DNA from: Rhodococcus sp. ARC_M5
GTDB taxonomy: Bacteria > Actinomycetota > Actinomycetes > Mycobacteriales > Mycobacteriaceae
Reading direction: 5' to 3'
Assembly: GCF_022810405.1 (NCBI RefSeq)
Contig: NZ_JALGQE010000012.1
Span: 88,986-152,985 of the forward strand
Length of the DNA stretch: 64,000 nucleotides
How positions within the stretch are numbered: the stretch's first letter is position 1; every line of letters starts with the position of its first letter. The position numbers and the translations under genes are program-made. Positions 1 to 8,676 of this stretch are shown in pieces. The notes under the pieces were generated by a model. It did no database searches, was not told the origin of the DNA, and saw nothing but the letters and a program-made list of their open reading frames with translations.

Positions 1-916
1 GCGACCACGAGATGGGCGACACCAACAAGCCCAGGAGTTGGACGATGACGAGGGTTCCCAGGTAGTCGCGGCGATCGAGTGCTCGCCACGCCAGCACAGC
101 GAGAACCGTGGCGATCACCGCGGCGGCGATCCACAACGGCCCCTGGCCGACGTCCTCACCCACGATCCGGCTCAGCGCTCCGCGCAGAGACTGATTCCAG
201 ACCGAGCCGACGGGGCCGATGCGGTCGGCGTCGCCGAGCAGCGTGGTGAAGTAGGTGGAGGCCTGGTGCCCCAGTGCCGCGTAGCTGACCACGACCGTGA
301 GGGCGAACGCCACCGCAGAGAATGCTGCCGCTTTCCATCGCCGCGTCGCCAGGAAGTACAGACCGGTGATGGCGGGAGTCAACTTGATCCCTGCGGCGAC
401 ACCGACGAGCCCGCCTGCCACCCACCACCGACTGCTGCGTACCGCGAGGATCGCCAGCAGCACCAAAAACACGTTGACCTGGCCGTAGTCCAGCGTCGTC
501 CGCACCGGTTCAGACCACAGCCCGAGTGCGGTCCAGAGCATTGCGATGCGGACCCAGCGCGACTCGGCGGCTCGCTCGTCGCCGAGAACCATCGACAGAA
601 CCAGACGCACCACTGCGAACAGTGCGAGCATGGTCGCGGCCTGCCACAGGACGCCGACCACCGTGAACGGCAGGTAGTGCAGCGGGAAGAACACGAGCGC
701 GGCGAACGGCGGGTACGTGAACGGGAGCGGGAAGTCCGGCGTCTGAACCGAATACGTGTAGTCGTACAGATTGCCGCCGAGCAGAGCAGCGGAGCCGTCG
801 ACGTAGACGTGCAGGTCCACGAGGTTCATTCCGTTGGGCGTCGCGAACGCCCAGACGAATCGGCTGATCACCGAGACCGCGAGCAGAACGGGGGCCAGCC
901 GAACGAGTCGGTTCAC
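1..916 (-). CDS. GT87-family polyprenyl-phosphomannose mannosyltransferase, 3' end beyond window
   Basis: Reading from a GTG at 916, the minus strand is open to the window edge (305 codons), so the C-terminus is missing. The N-terminus is a hydrophobic helix followed by LVDLHVYVDGSAALLGG, then LPFTYPPFAALVF. The asparate-containing first loop and the TYPPF stretch are typical of the GT87 (DUF2029) membrane mannosyltransferases that extend phosphatidylinositol mannosides or lipomannan using polyprenyl-phosphate-mannose. The last visible residues, LLGLLVSPISWS, match the conserved LLSPISW segment near the end of the family, so only a short tail is missing. Many hydrophobic segments indicate a polytopic membrane protein. 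The precise linkage (alpha-1,2 or alpha-1,6) cannot be read from the sequence. No ATG lies upstream in frame before the promoter region. Confidence 0.85.
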   Translation of the reverse strand, partial: MNRLVRLAPVLLAVSVISRFVWAFATPNGMNLVDLHVYVDGSAALLGGNLYDYTYSVQTPDFPLPFTYPPFAALVFFPLHYLPFTVVGVLWQAATMLALFAVVRLVLSMVLGDERAAESRWVRIAMLWTALGLWSEPVRTTLDYGQVNVFLVLLAILAVRSSRWWVAGGLVGVAAGIKLTPAITGLYFLATRRWKAAAFSAVAFALTVVVSYAALGHQASTYFTTLLGDADRIGPVGSVWNQSLRGALSRIVGEDVGQGPLWIAAAVIATVLAVLAWRALDRRDYLGTLVIVQLLGLLVSPISWS

Positions 917-1210
917 TGTGCGTGCGGTTCCGTTCGGTATCGATGCCGTGTATCGATCGTCGAGCTTATAGGGCGCCGAACACCTGCCCTAACCGCGGAT
1001 GCACGCGAGTAACATTTGCATCACCTTTCACACTGACAACTCCAGTAACAGGTTATCGTGTGCTTCTGCGGAGAATTCGCAGCGTGCGACCAATAGACTG
1101 CCCTGGCATAGCTGCGACGGGGAAGGGCTCCATCGACAACGGCTGTACATCGGGGATTGCGCTACATAGAGTGACCCCTCGAGCACCGGCTGTCGCCGAG
1201 GGCCCGCGTC

Positions 1211-2080
1211 ATGATCAGAATGGGGAACATCACCGTGCTTCGTACCCGCGGAACGCGTCGCGTAGTTACAGCTTTGGCCGTAGCCGCAGCCGCCGCACTA
1301 GTCGTGCCGACCAGCGTATCCGCGCAGCCGTTGGTGCCCATGGCACCGGCAGATCTGCCCGCGGCACCGGCCGATCCCGCTGATCTCATCGCCCAGTTCC
1401 TCCCCGCCCCGGGTGAGCCCATGCCGAGCCTGGCCGAGGTGGAGGCACTCGCCTCGTTCGCACCCGCCATCCTCGGTGCCGCAGCCGGACCTGCCGATGT
1501 CGGAGCCGCTCCGGCCGCCGACCTGTTGGGTCAGGCCCGCGCACTACTCGAAACAGCGCAGCTACCGGACCAGGTCAAGGCGCTGCTCGAACGAGTCATC
1601 ACCTTCCTGGACGGCTCCGGCGGCGGCGGCCCGGAACTGCCGACGGACGGTCCCGTCATCGCCCAGTTCCTCTACCCGACACTCGGCGTGGGGTGCATCT
1701 CCGACACCGCCGATTCCGTCGGAACCGCACTGGCCGTACCCGGCCCCGCCACCTTGCCGCCTCCCGGACCGGGTGCAGGCCAGGCCGGCTTCGTCTTCAC
1801 CGCCCTCGGCACCGCGCCGATTGCCGCAGAGCAGGCAGCTCCTCTGACGGTGACCTGGCTCAACATCGACAATCGCCGCTCGGGAACTCAGGATCTGACC
1901 GGCGCGGCGATGATCAACACCGACGGCCCGGCAACGCTGTCTGCCATCGCCGACACCGGCCCAGGACGCGTCCTGTCGGTCGTCTCCGGATCGATCACCA
2001 CACAGTCGAAGGAAGATCCCGCGTCGGCTCCGCGGAGCTGCACCTTCCTGCCCACCATCGGCACGGTCTACGTCCCGTAG
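1211..2080 (+). CDS. secreted alanine/proline-rich protein, paralogue of the gene at 3912
   Basis: 289 residues with an arginine-containing N-terminus, a hydrophobic core (LAVAAAAALVV) and a probable signal-peptidase site after SVSA near residue 37. The mature protein starts alanine/proline-rich and ends in a compact domain with two cysteines: GVGCISD around residue 163 and RSCTFLPTIGTVYVP at the C-terminus. The gene at 3912-4733 has the same layout (INCAAT and SCFFFPTVGLINVA), so the two are paralogues, probably with a disulfide closing the domain. GAGGG at 1198-1202 lies 8 nt before the ATG at 1211; a GTG at 1235 behind GGGGA is the main alternative and keeps the signal peptide. A strong terminator follows. 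I do not recognise a characterised function. Confidence 0.85.
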   Translation: MIRMGNITVLRTRGTRRVVTALAVAAAAALVVPTSVSAQPLVPMAPADLPAAPADPADLIAQFLPAPGEPMPSLAEVEALASFAPAILGAAAGPADVGAAPAADLLGQARALLETAQLPDQVKALLERVITFLDGSGGGGPELPTDGPVIAQFLYPTLGVGCISDTADSVGTALAVPGPATLPPPGPGAGQAGFVFTALGTAPIAAEQAAPLTVTWLNIDNRRSGTQDLTGAAMINTDGPATLSAIADTGPGRVLSVVSGSITTQSKEDPASAPRSCTFLPTIGTVYVP

Positions 2081-2100
2081 CTCGCACGCACAGACCACCG

Positions 2101-2146
2101 CAGTTCGCCCCCGGCCTCAGCAGAGGCCGGGGGCGAACTGTTTTCT
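2101..2146 (+). terminator. strong intrinsic terminator after the secreted-protein gene
   Basis: A perfect 18-bp stem (arms 2101-2118 and 2123-2140) with a 4-nt AGCA loop is followed at once by TTTTCT. It starts 20 nt after the stop codon of the gene ending at 2080. It also separates that gene from the convergent gene whose stop is at 2239. Confidence 0.92.
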
Positions 2147-2238
2147 GTGGGCGAATGCGGAATGCAGCCGTCCGCCCGGAACGCACCGAATATCGCTTTC
2201 CATTCGGTGCGTTCGGAAGGAATTACATCGATGGCATT

Positions 2239-2988
2239 TCAGAGAATGTCGGCGGCGGATTTCGACCACTGCCCGTAATCGGCTTTCAGAACATTGTTGA
2301 TGTCGACTTTGACCCCACCCACGAAATCCTTGTCGATTCGAATCTGATGAATATGCGCTGCCGGGTGAACGAAGCCTTTGGGGGTTCCCCAATTGTGCTG
2401 CCAAAACCACTGACCCAGACCGGCCACCGAGGCCAATTCGATGGTCGGTGAATTGGCATAGATACCGGTTCGCTCGGCTCCGATCACCGACTCCCAGCCC
2501 AGGATGTACGGCGCGATCAGAGTCGCGAACTCCACCGCGGTGGGGTTGTCGTCGATCGACACGTAGATCGGGCGGTCCTCGGGACCTCCGGCGGCCGTGT
2601 GGAGTTCGAGGCCGCGAGTGGCATGCTTCACGCCCGCCGCGTATCCCCCGCGCCAATCCGATGTGGTCCCTTTGCCGAACTGGTAGTTCGAGACCACCTC
2701 CAGCCCGGCAGAGGTGAGCGAGTCGGCCTCGGACTTGCGCATCGGCTTGCCGATCATCCAGTTCGCGTCGGGTCGGCGGTCGGAGACGTAGCGGACGGCC
2801 CCCAGGTGACCGGCCTCCTTGATCGCCGAGGCCGACGGCACTCCACCCGAGTAGTCGACGAGCGTTCCGAGTCCGGCGTCGGCGTGCGCGGTCGCTGTGC
2901 CCACCGCAACCAGGCCGACGGCGGCCGCGGACCCCGCGGCGGCGTACTTGAACAGTTCACGTCGCGACACCTGCACAGAAATCTCCAT
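2239..2988 (-). CDS. Tat-exported DUF1906 (glycoside-hydrolase-like) protein, Rv2525c type
   Basis: 249 residues. The N-terminus carries a twin-arginine motif (SRRELFKYAAAG, residues 9-20) followed by an alanine-rich hydrophobic stretch and a THADA cleavage region, so export by the Tat pathway is expected. The rest matches the DUF1906 / glycoside-hydrolase-like fold of M. tuberculosis Rv2525c: LGTLVDYSGG at the start of the barrel, then IYVSIDDNPT and TGIYANSPTIE strands, and a late FWQHNWG. Such domains resemble GH25 lysozyme barrels, and a cell-envelope role is generally assumed. No substrate can be read from the sequence. The start is the ATG at 2988. It is convergent with the gene ending at 2080 and divergent from the TerD gene. 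Confidence 0.88.
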   Translation of the reverse strand: MEISVQVSRRELFKYAAAGSAAAVGLVAVGTATAHADAGLGTLVDYSGGVPSASAIKEAGHLGAVRYVSDRRPDANWMIGKPMRKSEADSLTSAGLEVVSNYQFGKGTTSDWRGGYAAGVKHATRGLELHTAAGGPEDRPIYVSIDDNPTAVEFATLIAPYILGWESVIGAERTGIYANSPTIELASVAGLGQWFWQHNWGTPKGFVHPAAHIHQIRIDKDFVGGVKVDINNVLKADYGQWSKSAADIL

Positions 2989-3213
2989 TGCCGTTCGATC
3001 GCCGCGGCGCGCCTACTCGAAAATGTGCACAACCACTGCTAGCTTTCGTCGTTTGTCGTATCCCACCACAAACCCATCGGTACCGCCAGCCTCACTGCTC
3101 ACACCCGCAACGTCTCCCTCCGGCTTCACACGAGCACCTCGGGCACCCCCGTCACGAACATGAATATGGTGGAGAGACGATGCACGGACGAACGCGCTGA
3201 GGAGTGAATGGAC

Positions 3214-3792
3214 ATGGGCGTAACGCTTGCCAAAGGTGGAAATGTCTCGCTGACGAAGGAAGCCCCGGATCTGACCGCCGTGAGCGTCGGGCTCGGCTGG
3301 GATGTTCGCGCCACCACCGGCGGTGACTTCGATCTGGACGCCAGTGCCATCGGCCTCGGCACGACCAAGAAGGCACTGAGCGACAACTATTTCGTCTTCT
3401 ACAACAACCTGCGATCCCCCGACGGTGCCATCGAGCACACCGGCGACAACCGGACCGGAGAGGGCGAAGGCGACGACGAGAGCATCGACGTCGACCTAGC
3501 AGCCTTGACCCCTGAGGTCGACTCCATCGTCTTCCCGGTCTCCATCCACAACGCCGACGCCCTCGGCCAGAACTTCGGTCAGGTCGTCAACGCCTTCATT
3601 CGCGTGGTGGACAAGTCGGACGGGCGTGAGCTCGCCCGCTTCGACCTCAGCGAGGACGCATCGACGGAAACCGCCATGGTGTTCGGTGAGCTGTACCGCC
3701 GCGGTGCCGAATGGAAATTTCGCGCCATCGGCCAGGGCTACGCATCGGGTCTCGAAGGAATCGTCCGGGACTTCGGTATCGACGTGGGTTGA
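3214..3792 (+). CDS. TerD-family stress/tellurite-response protein
   Basis: 192 residues, usual length for single-domain TerD proteins. It begins [18 protein letters not shown], the characteristic TerD N-terminus. The acidic calcium-binding loops are present: [11 protein letters not shown] near residue 37 and [13 protein letters not shown] near residue 75, as is the FNN-type strand [11 protein letters not shown]. TerD proteins bind Ca2+ and occur in tellurite, phage and envelope stress loci; this one stands alone without the other ter genes. The start is set at the second ATG (3214) because GAGGAG at 3199-3204 is 9 nt upstream of it but only 3 nt from the ATG at 3208. It lies between two paralogous secreted-protein genes, which suggests but does not prove an envelope-linked role. 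Confidence 0.93.
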   Translation: MGVTLAKGGNVSLTKEAPDLTAVSVGLGWDVRATTGGDFDLDASAIGLGTTKKALSDNYFVFYNNLRSPDGAIEHTGDNRTGEGEGDDESIDVDLAALTPEVDSIVFPVSIHNADALGQNFGQVVNAFIRVVDKSDGRELARFDLSEDASTETAMVFGELYRRGAEWKFRAIGQGYASGLEGIVRDFGIDVG

Positions 3793-3911
3793 GCGGCAGA
3801 CGGACCGTCTCGATTGGACAACGGAATCCGTCCTGGCTTGTGACGTCGAGATGATGTGTGGTGATATCAGCGCAACCGCAACATAAGCCACATCAGTCAC
3901 AGGAGTCACAC

Positions 3912-4733
3912 ATGTCTCGTCGCCTCAGCCGTATGGCGGGCGCGCTCGCGCTCTCCTGCGCGGCATTGCTCGCAGTTCCCGCCACCGCGGCAGCGGATCC
4001 GGCACCGGCCGATCCGCTGGCACAGGCGATCGCCGCCCTGCAAGGACAGGGTGGTGCCTCGCTCGACGCGGCGAACGCCATCGCCGAGTCGCGCACCCCG
4101 GTCGCCGAGGATGTGAGCGCCGACCCGTTCGCCGCACTGAACGCAGCCAACAAGGCTTTGACCGACTTCGGCATCACTCCGTTCTTCTACCCGACCGCAG
4201 CCATCAACTGCGCTGCCACACCCGGCGCACCGCTGGGAATCGTGCCGGGCGTCGCCGGTGGTGCCGGCGGACCGTGGCCCCAGCTGACCGTGCCACCGAT
4301 CGCCACTCTGCCCGGCCTGCCGTCGATCGCCGTGCCCGAACTCAACGCGGTGAACAAGGGCGAGACGATGTTCGCGTTCGTTCCGGCCGGCATCGTGAAC
4401 GACTCGGCCGACAAGTCCGGCATGCAGGTGGCGTGGTTCAACGTCAATACCCTGCAGGGTGGCTTCGCCGACTTCGGCGGGCTGACAACCACTCTCGCCC
4501 AGTCCATCCTCGACAACTCCGGCATTCCGGCAGAGTTGAAGGAACTGGCTCGGCCTCTCGTGGTCAACGCACTCAATGCGTTGCCCGCCGCCGGTGCACG
4601 CGCAGTGCCCGTCGAGACCGGATCGGGAACCGTCCTCGCGGCGGTGTTCGGCACGGTGAACCACAAGGCGCTCGACGGTACCGACAAGAGTTGCTTCTTC
4701 TTCCCCACTGTCGGTCTGATCAACGTCGCCTGA
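3912..4733 (+). CDS. secreted protein, paralogue of the gene at 1211
   Basis: 273 residues. A clear signal peptide (MSRRLSRMAGALALSCAALL, cleavage near TAAADP) is followed by an alanine-rich region and a C-terminal domain. Features shared with the 1211 gene are FFYPTAAINC versus FLYPTLGVGC, VAWFNVN versus VTWLNID, and the final SCFFFPTVG versus SCTFLPTIG. Two cysteines are in matching positions. AGGAG at 3901-3905 sits 6 nt before the ATG at 3912, which rules out the longer in-frame extension to 3858. It ends in a bidirectional terminator. It is secreted by inference; no enzyme motif is visible, so a structural or binding role is as likely as catalysis. Confidence 0.88.
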   Translation: MSRRLSRMAGALALSCAALLAVPATAAADPAPADPLAQAIAALQGQGGASLDAANAIAESRTPVAEDVSADPFAALNAANKALTDFGITPFFYPTAAINCAATPGAPLGIVPGVAGGAGGPWPQLTVPPIATLPGLPSIAVPELNAVNKGETMFAFVPAGIVNDSADKSGMQVAWFNVNTLQGGFADFGGLTTTLAQSILDNSGIPAELKELARPLVVNALNALPAAGARAVPVETGSGTVLAAVFGTVNHKALDGTDKSCFFFPTVGLINVA

Positions 4734-4749
4734 CGCTTGCGCTCGACCC

Positions 4750-4786
4750 CGAAAGGCCCTGCAGCACACTGTTGCAGGGCCTTTCG
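4750..4786. terminator. bidirectional terminator between convergent genes
   Basis: A perfect 14-bp stem (4750-4763 with 4773-4786) around a 9-nt loop lies between the stop of the + strand gene at 4733 and the stop of the - strand gene at 4791. The arms read CGAAAGGCCCTGCA and its complement. The T-rich side (TTGTTC) serves the + strand; the GAAAGG side gives a weaker run for the - strand. Confidence 0.85.
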
Positions 4787-4790
4787 TTGT

Positions 4791-6155
4791 TCAGTCGCGG
4801 CCGATCCGGCCCAGCCTGCCCAGTACTGCCTGCATCTCGGTGCGTTCCGAGCGTGCCGCCCATGGGCGCTGCCGATTTCTTCCTCGCATCTGCATCACGG
4901 CCCCGGTCAGAAGGTCACCGTTGGGGGCGAAGTGCACCCGCACGTTGTCGTTCGGTGAACGCCCCAACGCGAAACCCGGGTAGCCGCTGCAGAATCCGTG
5001 CGGAAACAACGGGGCATCGGGATCGTTGTACTTGCCGCCGACGAACACCGGGCCCCCGGTGCGGAAATCACGGCACTGCGCGATGAATCCATGGAAGGCA
5101 CGATCCTTCTCACGTCCGTAGTAGGCGATACCCACCCTCCCGGACCCCGTGGCGGTGATCGCACCGAAGCGGGCATCACGCACCCCCGGTGCCGATACCA
5201 CCACCGGCCTCGACCAGCTCACCGCACCGTCGGAAGACCATGCTGCATGCAACAATCCGTCGCGGTCCGGCCACACCGCGTACACGTTTCCGTCGTCGTC
5301 GACCGCCATCGACTCCGGTAGCAGATAGCGCGATCCGTGTAGCAGAAAGTGCAGAGCATTGTGATATTTGGCCAGTGCCGAACCCGGCACCATTCGAACG
5401 TTCCAGCTCAGGCCCTCGTCGTGACTGACTGCAACGGCGAACCGTCGACCGTAGCGGCCACCGATGTAGACGGTGCCGTCCGGACCGACGACGCCCTTGC
5501 CGAACGAGACGTACTCCCGGCTCGGCAGGCCGGGGATGTTCTTCGGGTCGATGTCGAAACCTCCGGCCACCTCCCACTTCACACCGCCGTCGAAGGACCG
5601 CCAGATCATCTGACGGGTGACGTTGATCAGTGGCCGGACTCGCATCGAGAACGGCGTCGGCGCGGAGAGATACGTGATCCTCCCCTCGCGTGAAGGACGT
5701 GGCCCAGCGAATACTTTGGCGTCCATCCTGGCCTTCGACGCCACTTTCCTCGTGCGCCAGGTTTCGCCGCGATCGTCGGTGACTCCGAGCACGAATCCAG
5801 TCCTCAGCGGGTGCGGGGACAGCGCATCGAATCGGCCGGCATGCAGATACAGTCGGTCGTCGACGTCGTCGAAATACATGTAGGGCCGATGTCGGCTGTT
5901 CTGCACGCCCTGCGGAACCGATGCGCGCCACGACTTTCCGAAGTCGGACGACCGCAGCACACCGATGCCGTCGACGGTGAAAGCGGGGGCAAGGAACACG
6001 GTGTTGTCGGCCGCGACACCGAGCGTGCAGGCCGCGGAGCCGTACTCGGTGTACGAGACGTCGGTGACGTAGTCGGCCGACGCGGCCGCGTTGGTCGACG
6101 AACGCAGTCCTGCCCGATAGCCCGAGGCGACTCTCGGCGTCACGATACCCACCAT
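4791..6155 (-). CDS. BNR/Asp-box (sialidase-like) beta-propeller protein
   Basis: 454 residues with five Asp-box motifs of the form S-x-D-x-G-x-x-W spread along the chain: SSDFGKSW, TDDRGETW, SFDGGVKW, SHDEGLSW and SSDGAVSW. This repeat marks six-bladed beta-propellers of the sialidase/BNR superfamily. I do not see a clear FRIP arginine motif, so sialidase activity is not supported; a carbohydrate-binding or other glycosidase propeller is possible. An in-frame stop lies a few codons upstream of the ATG at 6155, and the visible N-terminus (VASGYRAGLRSSTNAAA) has no convincing signal peptide, which is odd for this family. It converges on the terminator at 4750-4786. The paralogue count and substrate are unknown. 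Confidence 0.8.
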   Translation of the reverse strand: MVGIVTPRVASGYRAGLRSSTNAAASADYVTDVSYTEYGSAACTLGVAADNTVFLAPAFTVDGIGVLRSSDFGKSWRASVPQGVQNSRHRPYMYFDDVDDRLYLHAGRFDALSPHPLRTGFVLGVTDDRGETWRTRKVASKARMDAKVFAGPRPSREGRITYLSAPTPFSMRVRPLINVTRQMIWRSFDGGVKWEVAGGFDIDPKNIPGLPSREYVSFGKGVVGPDGTVYIGGRYGRRFAVAVSHDEGLSWNVRMVPGSALAKYHNALHFLLHGSRYLLPESMAVDDDGNVYAVWPDRDGLLHAAWSSDGAVSWSRPVVVSAPGVRDARFGAITATGSGRVGIAYYGREKDRAFHGFIAQCRDFRTGGPVFVGGKYNDPDAPLFPHGFCSGYPGFALGRSPNDNVRVHFAPNGDLLTGAVMQMRGRNRQRPWAARSERTEMQAVLGRLGRIGRD

Positions 6156-6335
6156 GCGGTGTCACGGCGTCGCGAACACAGGGCTGGTCGATGCACTGGC
6201 CAAGGCTAGCGCCGATAGTGCCGGTAGACGGCGAGGCCATCGAAGAAGTTCCCGGCCGGTCGTGGTGACAGTTCACAGATCAGTACCGGACAGTCTGTAG
6301 TCCACAGGTGCGTGGAGGGAGAATAGGCTTGGCGC

Positions 6336-7703
6336 GTGCCCCGCATTCGAGCCGACAGCCGTCGCCGCGAATCGACACGACTGCATCCGGCGGATGCACG
6401 CGCATACTGGATGGCGTCGAAGATTCCCAGTGACCAATTCCTGCTGTACTGCTTCGATCACGGCTCCGCGGACATCGATACCGAGGTGACGCGACTGCAC
6501 GAGCGCAGCGGTCGCATCGAGGTATTGCGCACGCGCATCACCGACGCGGCTTTCGGCCTCGAGTATCCCCACTGGACCGAGGCGAGTCCGCCCTCCGATG
6601 CGATCTCCGTCCACCGGACAGCCCGCACCTGGCCGGAGTGTCTCGATGCGGTCGCTGCGTCGTTCCGACGGCAGGTCGACCCCCGAGATTCCGTGTGGCA
6701 CCTGCACCTGTATCCGAACATCGTCGACGCTCCCGGCGGCACGGCCCTCGTTGCGGTGCTCCAGCTTTCGCACGCAGCTGCCGACGGAACACTGGCATCG
6801 CGGATTGCCCGTGACCTGTTCGGCACGCATTCCATTGCGGCATCACCGGCCCGCACAGAGCCTCCGGTCGTATGCGAGATGGCATCCTCAGCCCTTGCCG
6901 CTGTCGCTCTTCCGCTTCGACTGGCACAGATGGTTCGCGGCGGCGTCCGTGCCCGACGCGACGCGCTCGACCTCGAGCAGGGCACCGACTCGGGGGCGAT
7001 CCCACCGCCCGCGCCCTCCCGCGCCCTGACCGCCCTCGACGTTGCGCCCACCGGCCGGACCTCCGTGCGCACCATCGTGCTCCCGAAGGCCGACGTGCAC
7101 TGTGGCGGTACCACCGTCACCACCTTCGTGCTGACCGCAATCTCCGTTGCGCTGCAATGCTTTCTCGGAGATTCGGTGGATCTGGCCGCCGAGGTCACCC
7201 TTGCCCGGGACGCACGAGCCGACGCTCGCAACAATTTCGGGAACGTCGGCGTCGGTTTGTTCACCTCCGAATCCGACATCCGCAGCCGAAGCATTCTGAT
7301 CTCGGCGGATCTGGCGGCCCGCAGACACCGCGCGAATCATTCACTGTCGGAGGCTGCCCGCTCGTCACAGGACGACGTCGAAGCACATGTGCCGGCATTT
7401 CTGGCCGAGTGGGGCGTCGCGCAGTTCGATCCCACCGCCGTCCCGTCGACGGTCACCGGGAACACCGTCGTGTCCAGCGTCTCGCGTGGTGCCGCAGACC
7501 TCGCTCTCGGCGGCGGCTGCGTCCGATTCACCGCGGGCTTTCCCGCCCTGTCACCTGCCATGAGCCTGACCCACGGAGTCCACGGCATCGGCGATACCGT
7601 CACGGTCGGCATCACGTCCAACAGCGCAGCCGTGCCGGACCCCGATGGCTACGAGGCGCTCCTGCGGGATTCCCTCGACGAGGTACGCGTCGCACTGGGA
7701 TGA
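6336..7703 (+). CDS. WS/DGAT-family acyltransferase (wax ester synthase / diacylglycerol acyltransferase-like)
   Basis: 455 residues, the normal family length. The N-terminal domain starts HPADARAYWMASK..DQFLLYCFD, as in WS/DGAT proteins, and carries LQLSHAAADGT near residue 150, the counterpart of the HHxxxDG active site. The catalytic second His and the DG are kept, but the first His is Ser. The C-terminal DUF1298-like half includes NTVVSSVSRG and a LTHGVHGIGDTVTVGI stretch. These enzymes make triacylglycerol or wax esters from acyl-CoA. Start: GTG at 6336 with GGAGGGAG about 14 nt upstream; a later ATG (6411) would cut off the conserved N-terminus. The downstream gene (7780) encodes a lipid-esterase-like protein. 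Confidence 0.86.
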   Translation: MPRIRADSRRRESTRLHPADARAYWMASKIPSDQFLLYCFDHGSADIDTEVTRLHERSGRIEVLRTRITDAAFGLEYPHWTEASPPSDAISVHRTARTWPECLDAVAASFRRQVDPRDSVWHLHLYPNIVDAPGGTALVAVLQLSHAAADGTLASRIARDLFGTHSIAASPARTEPPVVCEMASSALAAVALPLRLAQMVRGGVRARRDALDLEQGTDSGAIPPPAPSRALTALDVAPTGRTSVRTIVLPKADVHCGGTTVTTFVLTAISVALQCFLGDSVDLAAEVTLARDARADARNNFGNVGVGLFTSESDIRSRSILISADLAARRHRANHSLSEAARSSQDDVEAHVPAFLAEWGVAQFDPTAVPSTVTGNTVVSSVSRGAADLALGGGCVRFTAGFPALSPAMSLTHGVHGIGDTVTVGITSNSAAVPDPDGYEALLRDSLDEVRVALG

Positions 7704-7779
7704 ATCCGGATCGAACTGCCAGACAGTTCTCAGCATTTGTCGGGCGTCGGGCTCAGGTTCCCCCACCAGACTGAGGGCC

Positions 7780-8649
7780 ATGAGCCAGGAGAAGGTGACC
7801 GTACTCGCCGTCGGAGGTACCGGGGAATCACATCCGTCCGACCACCGGACGCGGGTGACGGGCCTGCTGTCCTGTGTGGTCGCCGAACTCGACGACCGCT
7901 TCGTCGGCCGGTGGGTCGGCTATCCGGCGTCCTACGGACCGGTCGCGCTCGGCGGTCTGTGCTTCCGACACAGCGCAGAACTCGGTGTTCGACGCCTGCG
8001 TCGTGCACTGGAAACCACGGCGGGGCCGATTGCGCTGATCGGCTACTCGCAGGGAGCGACGGTGGTGCGCGAAGTCCTCGGCCTCGTCCACGACGGGACG
8101 ATCGACGGCAGCCGCATCGTTGCCGCAGGTCTGATTTCCGATCCTCAGCAGCCGGTGGGTGCCGTCGACGGATGCACCGGGCGTGGCGTCGCAGGCGCGG
8201 GTCCTGCTCTGCCCGAGTCGATTCCGGTCGAGTGGATCGGCCTCGCCTCGGACATGATCTGCAACGCCAGCGACGACAGCCTCGTCCGCGACATCGCCGA
8301 CCTGACCCGATGGATGTCGTTCCGCACCCCGAAGACATGGCTACGTGAACTGTGGAACCTCGTGCGCAGCAACAGTTTCCAGAACGCTACCCGAACTCGC
8401 CTTCGCCCCTCGCAGTGGACGAAGGATGTTCGACGCCTCCGCACCGCGGCCGGCGAAGTGGCCGGCTACCTGCCGCAGTCGTTGCGCTGGAATCGATTCG
8501 AGTGGTCGAATCCCGGCGGTGGCCGCCACATCGCGTACGCGCGGGAGGACTATGCAGGTGGACTGACCGGCTGCCAGGTTCTTGCGCGCTGGCTCGGTGA
8601 GCAGCACGAGCGGATCGGCACGTCACTGCAACAGTCGAAAGTTGCCTGA
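7780..8649 (+). CDS. cutinase / PE-PPE-like alpha/beta hydrolase
   Basis: 289 residues from the ATG at 7780; the frame is open further upstream but only the part from VTVLAVGGTGES onward looks like a fold. The nucleophile elbow is GYSQG (Ser90), followed by a probable acid in GLASDMICNASDDS (Asp158 or Asp165) and His250 in GGRHIAYARED. This order and spacing match cutinase-like, PE-PPE and LysB-like esterases acting on lipid or mycolyl esters. No signal peptide is visible, so action may be cytosolic or export non-classical. It lies 76 bp after the WS/DGAT gene on the same strand, which suggests linked neutral-lipid metabolism; this is inference. Confidence 0.8.
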   Translation: MSQEKVTVLAVGGTGESHPSDHRTRVTGLLSCVVAELDDRFVGRWVGYPASYGPVALGGLCFRHSAELGVRRLRRALETTAGPIALIGYSQGATVVREVLGLVHDGTIDGSRIVAAGLISDPQQPVGAVDGCTGRGVAGAGPALPESIPVEWIGLASDMICNASDDSLVRDIADLTRWMSFRTPKTWLRELWNLVRSNSFQNATRTRLRPSQWTKDVRRLRTAAGEVAGYLPQSLRWNRFEWSNPGGGRHIAYAREDYAGGLTGCQVLARWLGEQHERIGTSLQQSKVA

Positions 8650-8676
8650 GCCTGTTCTCGAAATCCGGTTTCGATA

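Noticed and set aside
38..1012. A 324-codon open frame on the + strand
   Set aside because: It runs antisense through the GT87 gene; its product is a low-complexity Arg/Glu/His mix with no fold, while the minus strand gives the YPPF and SPISW family motifs.
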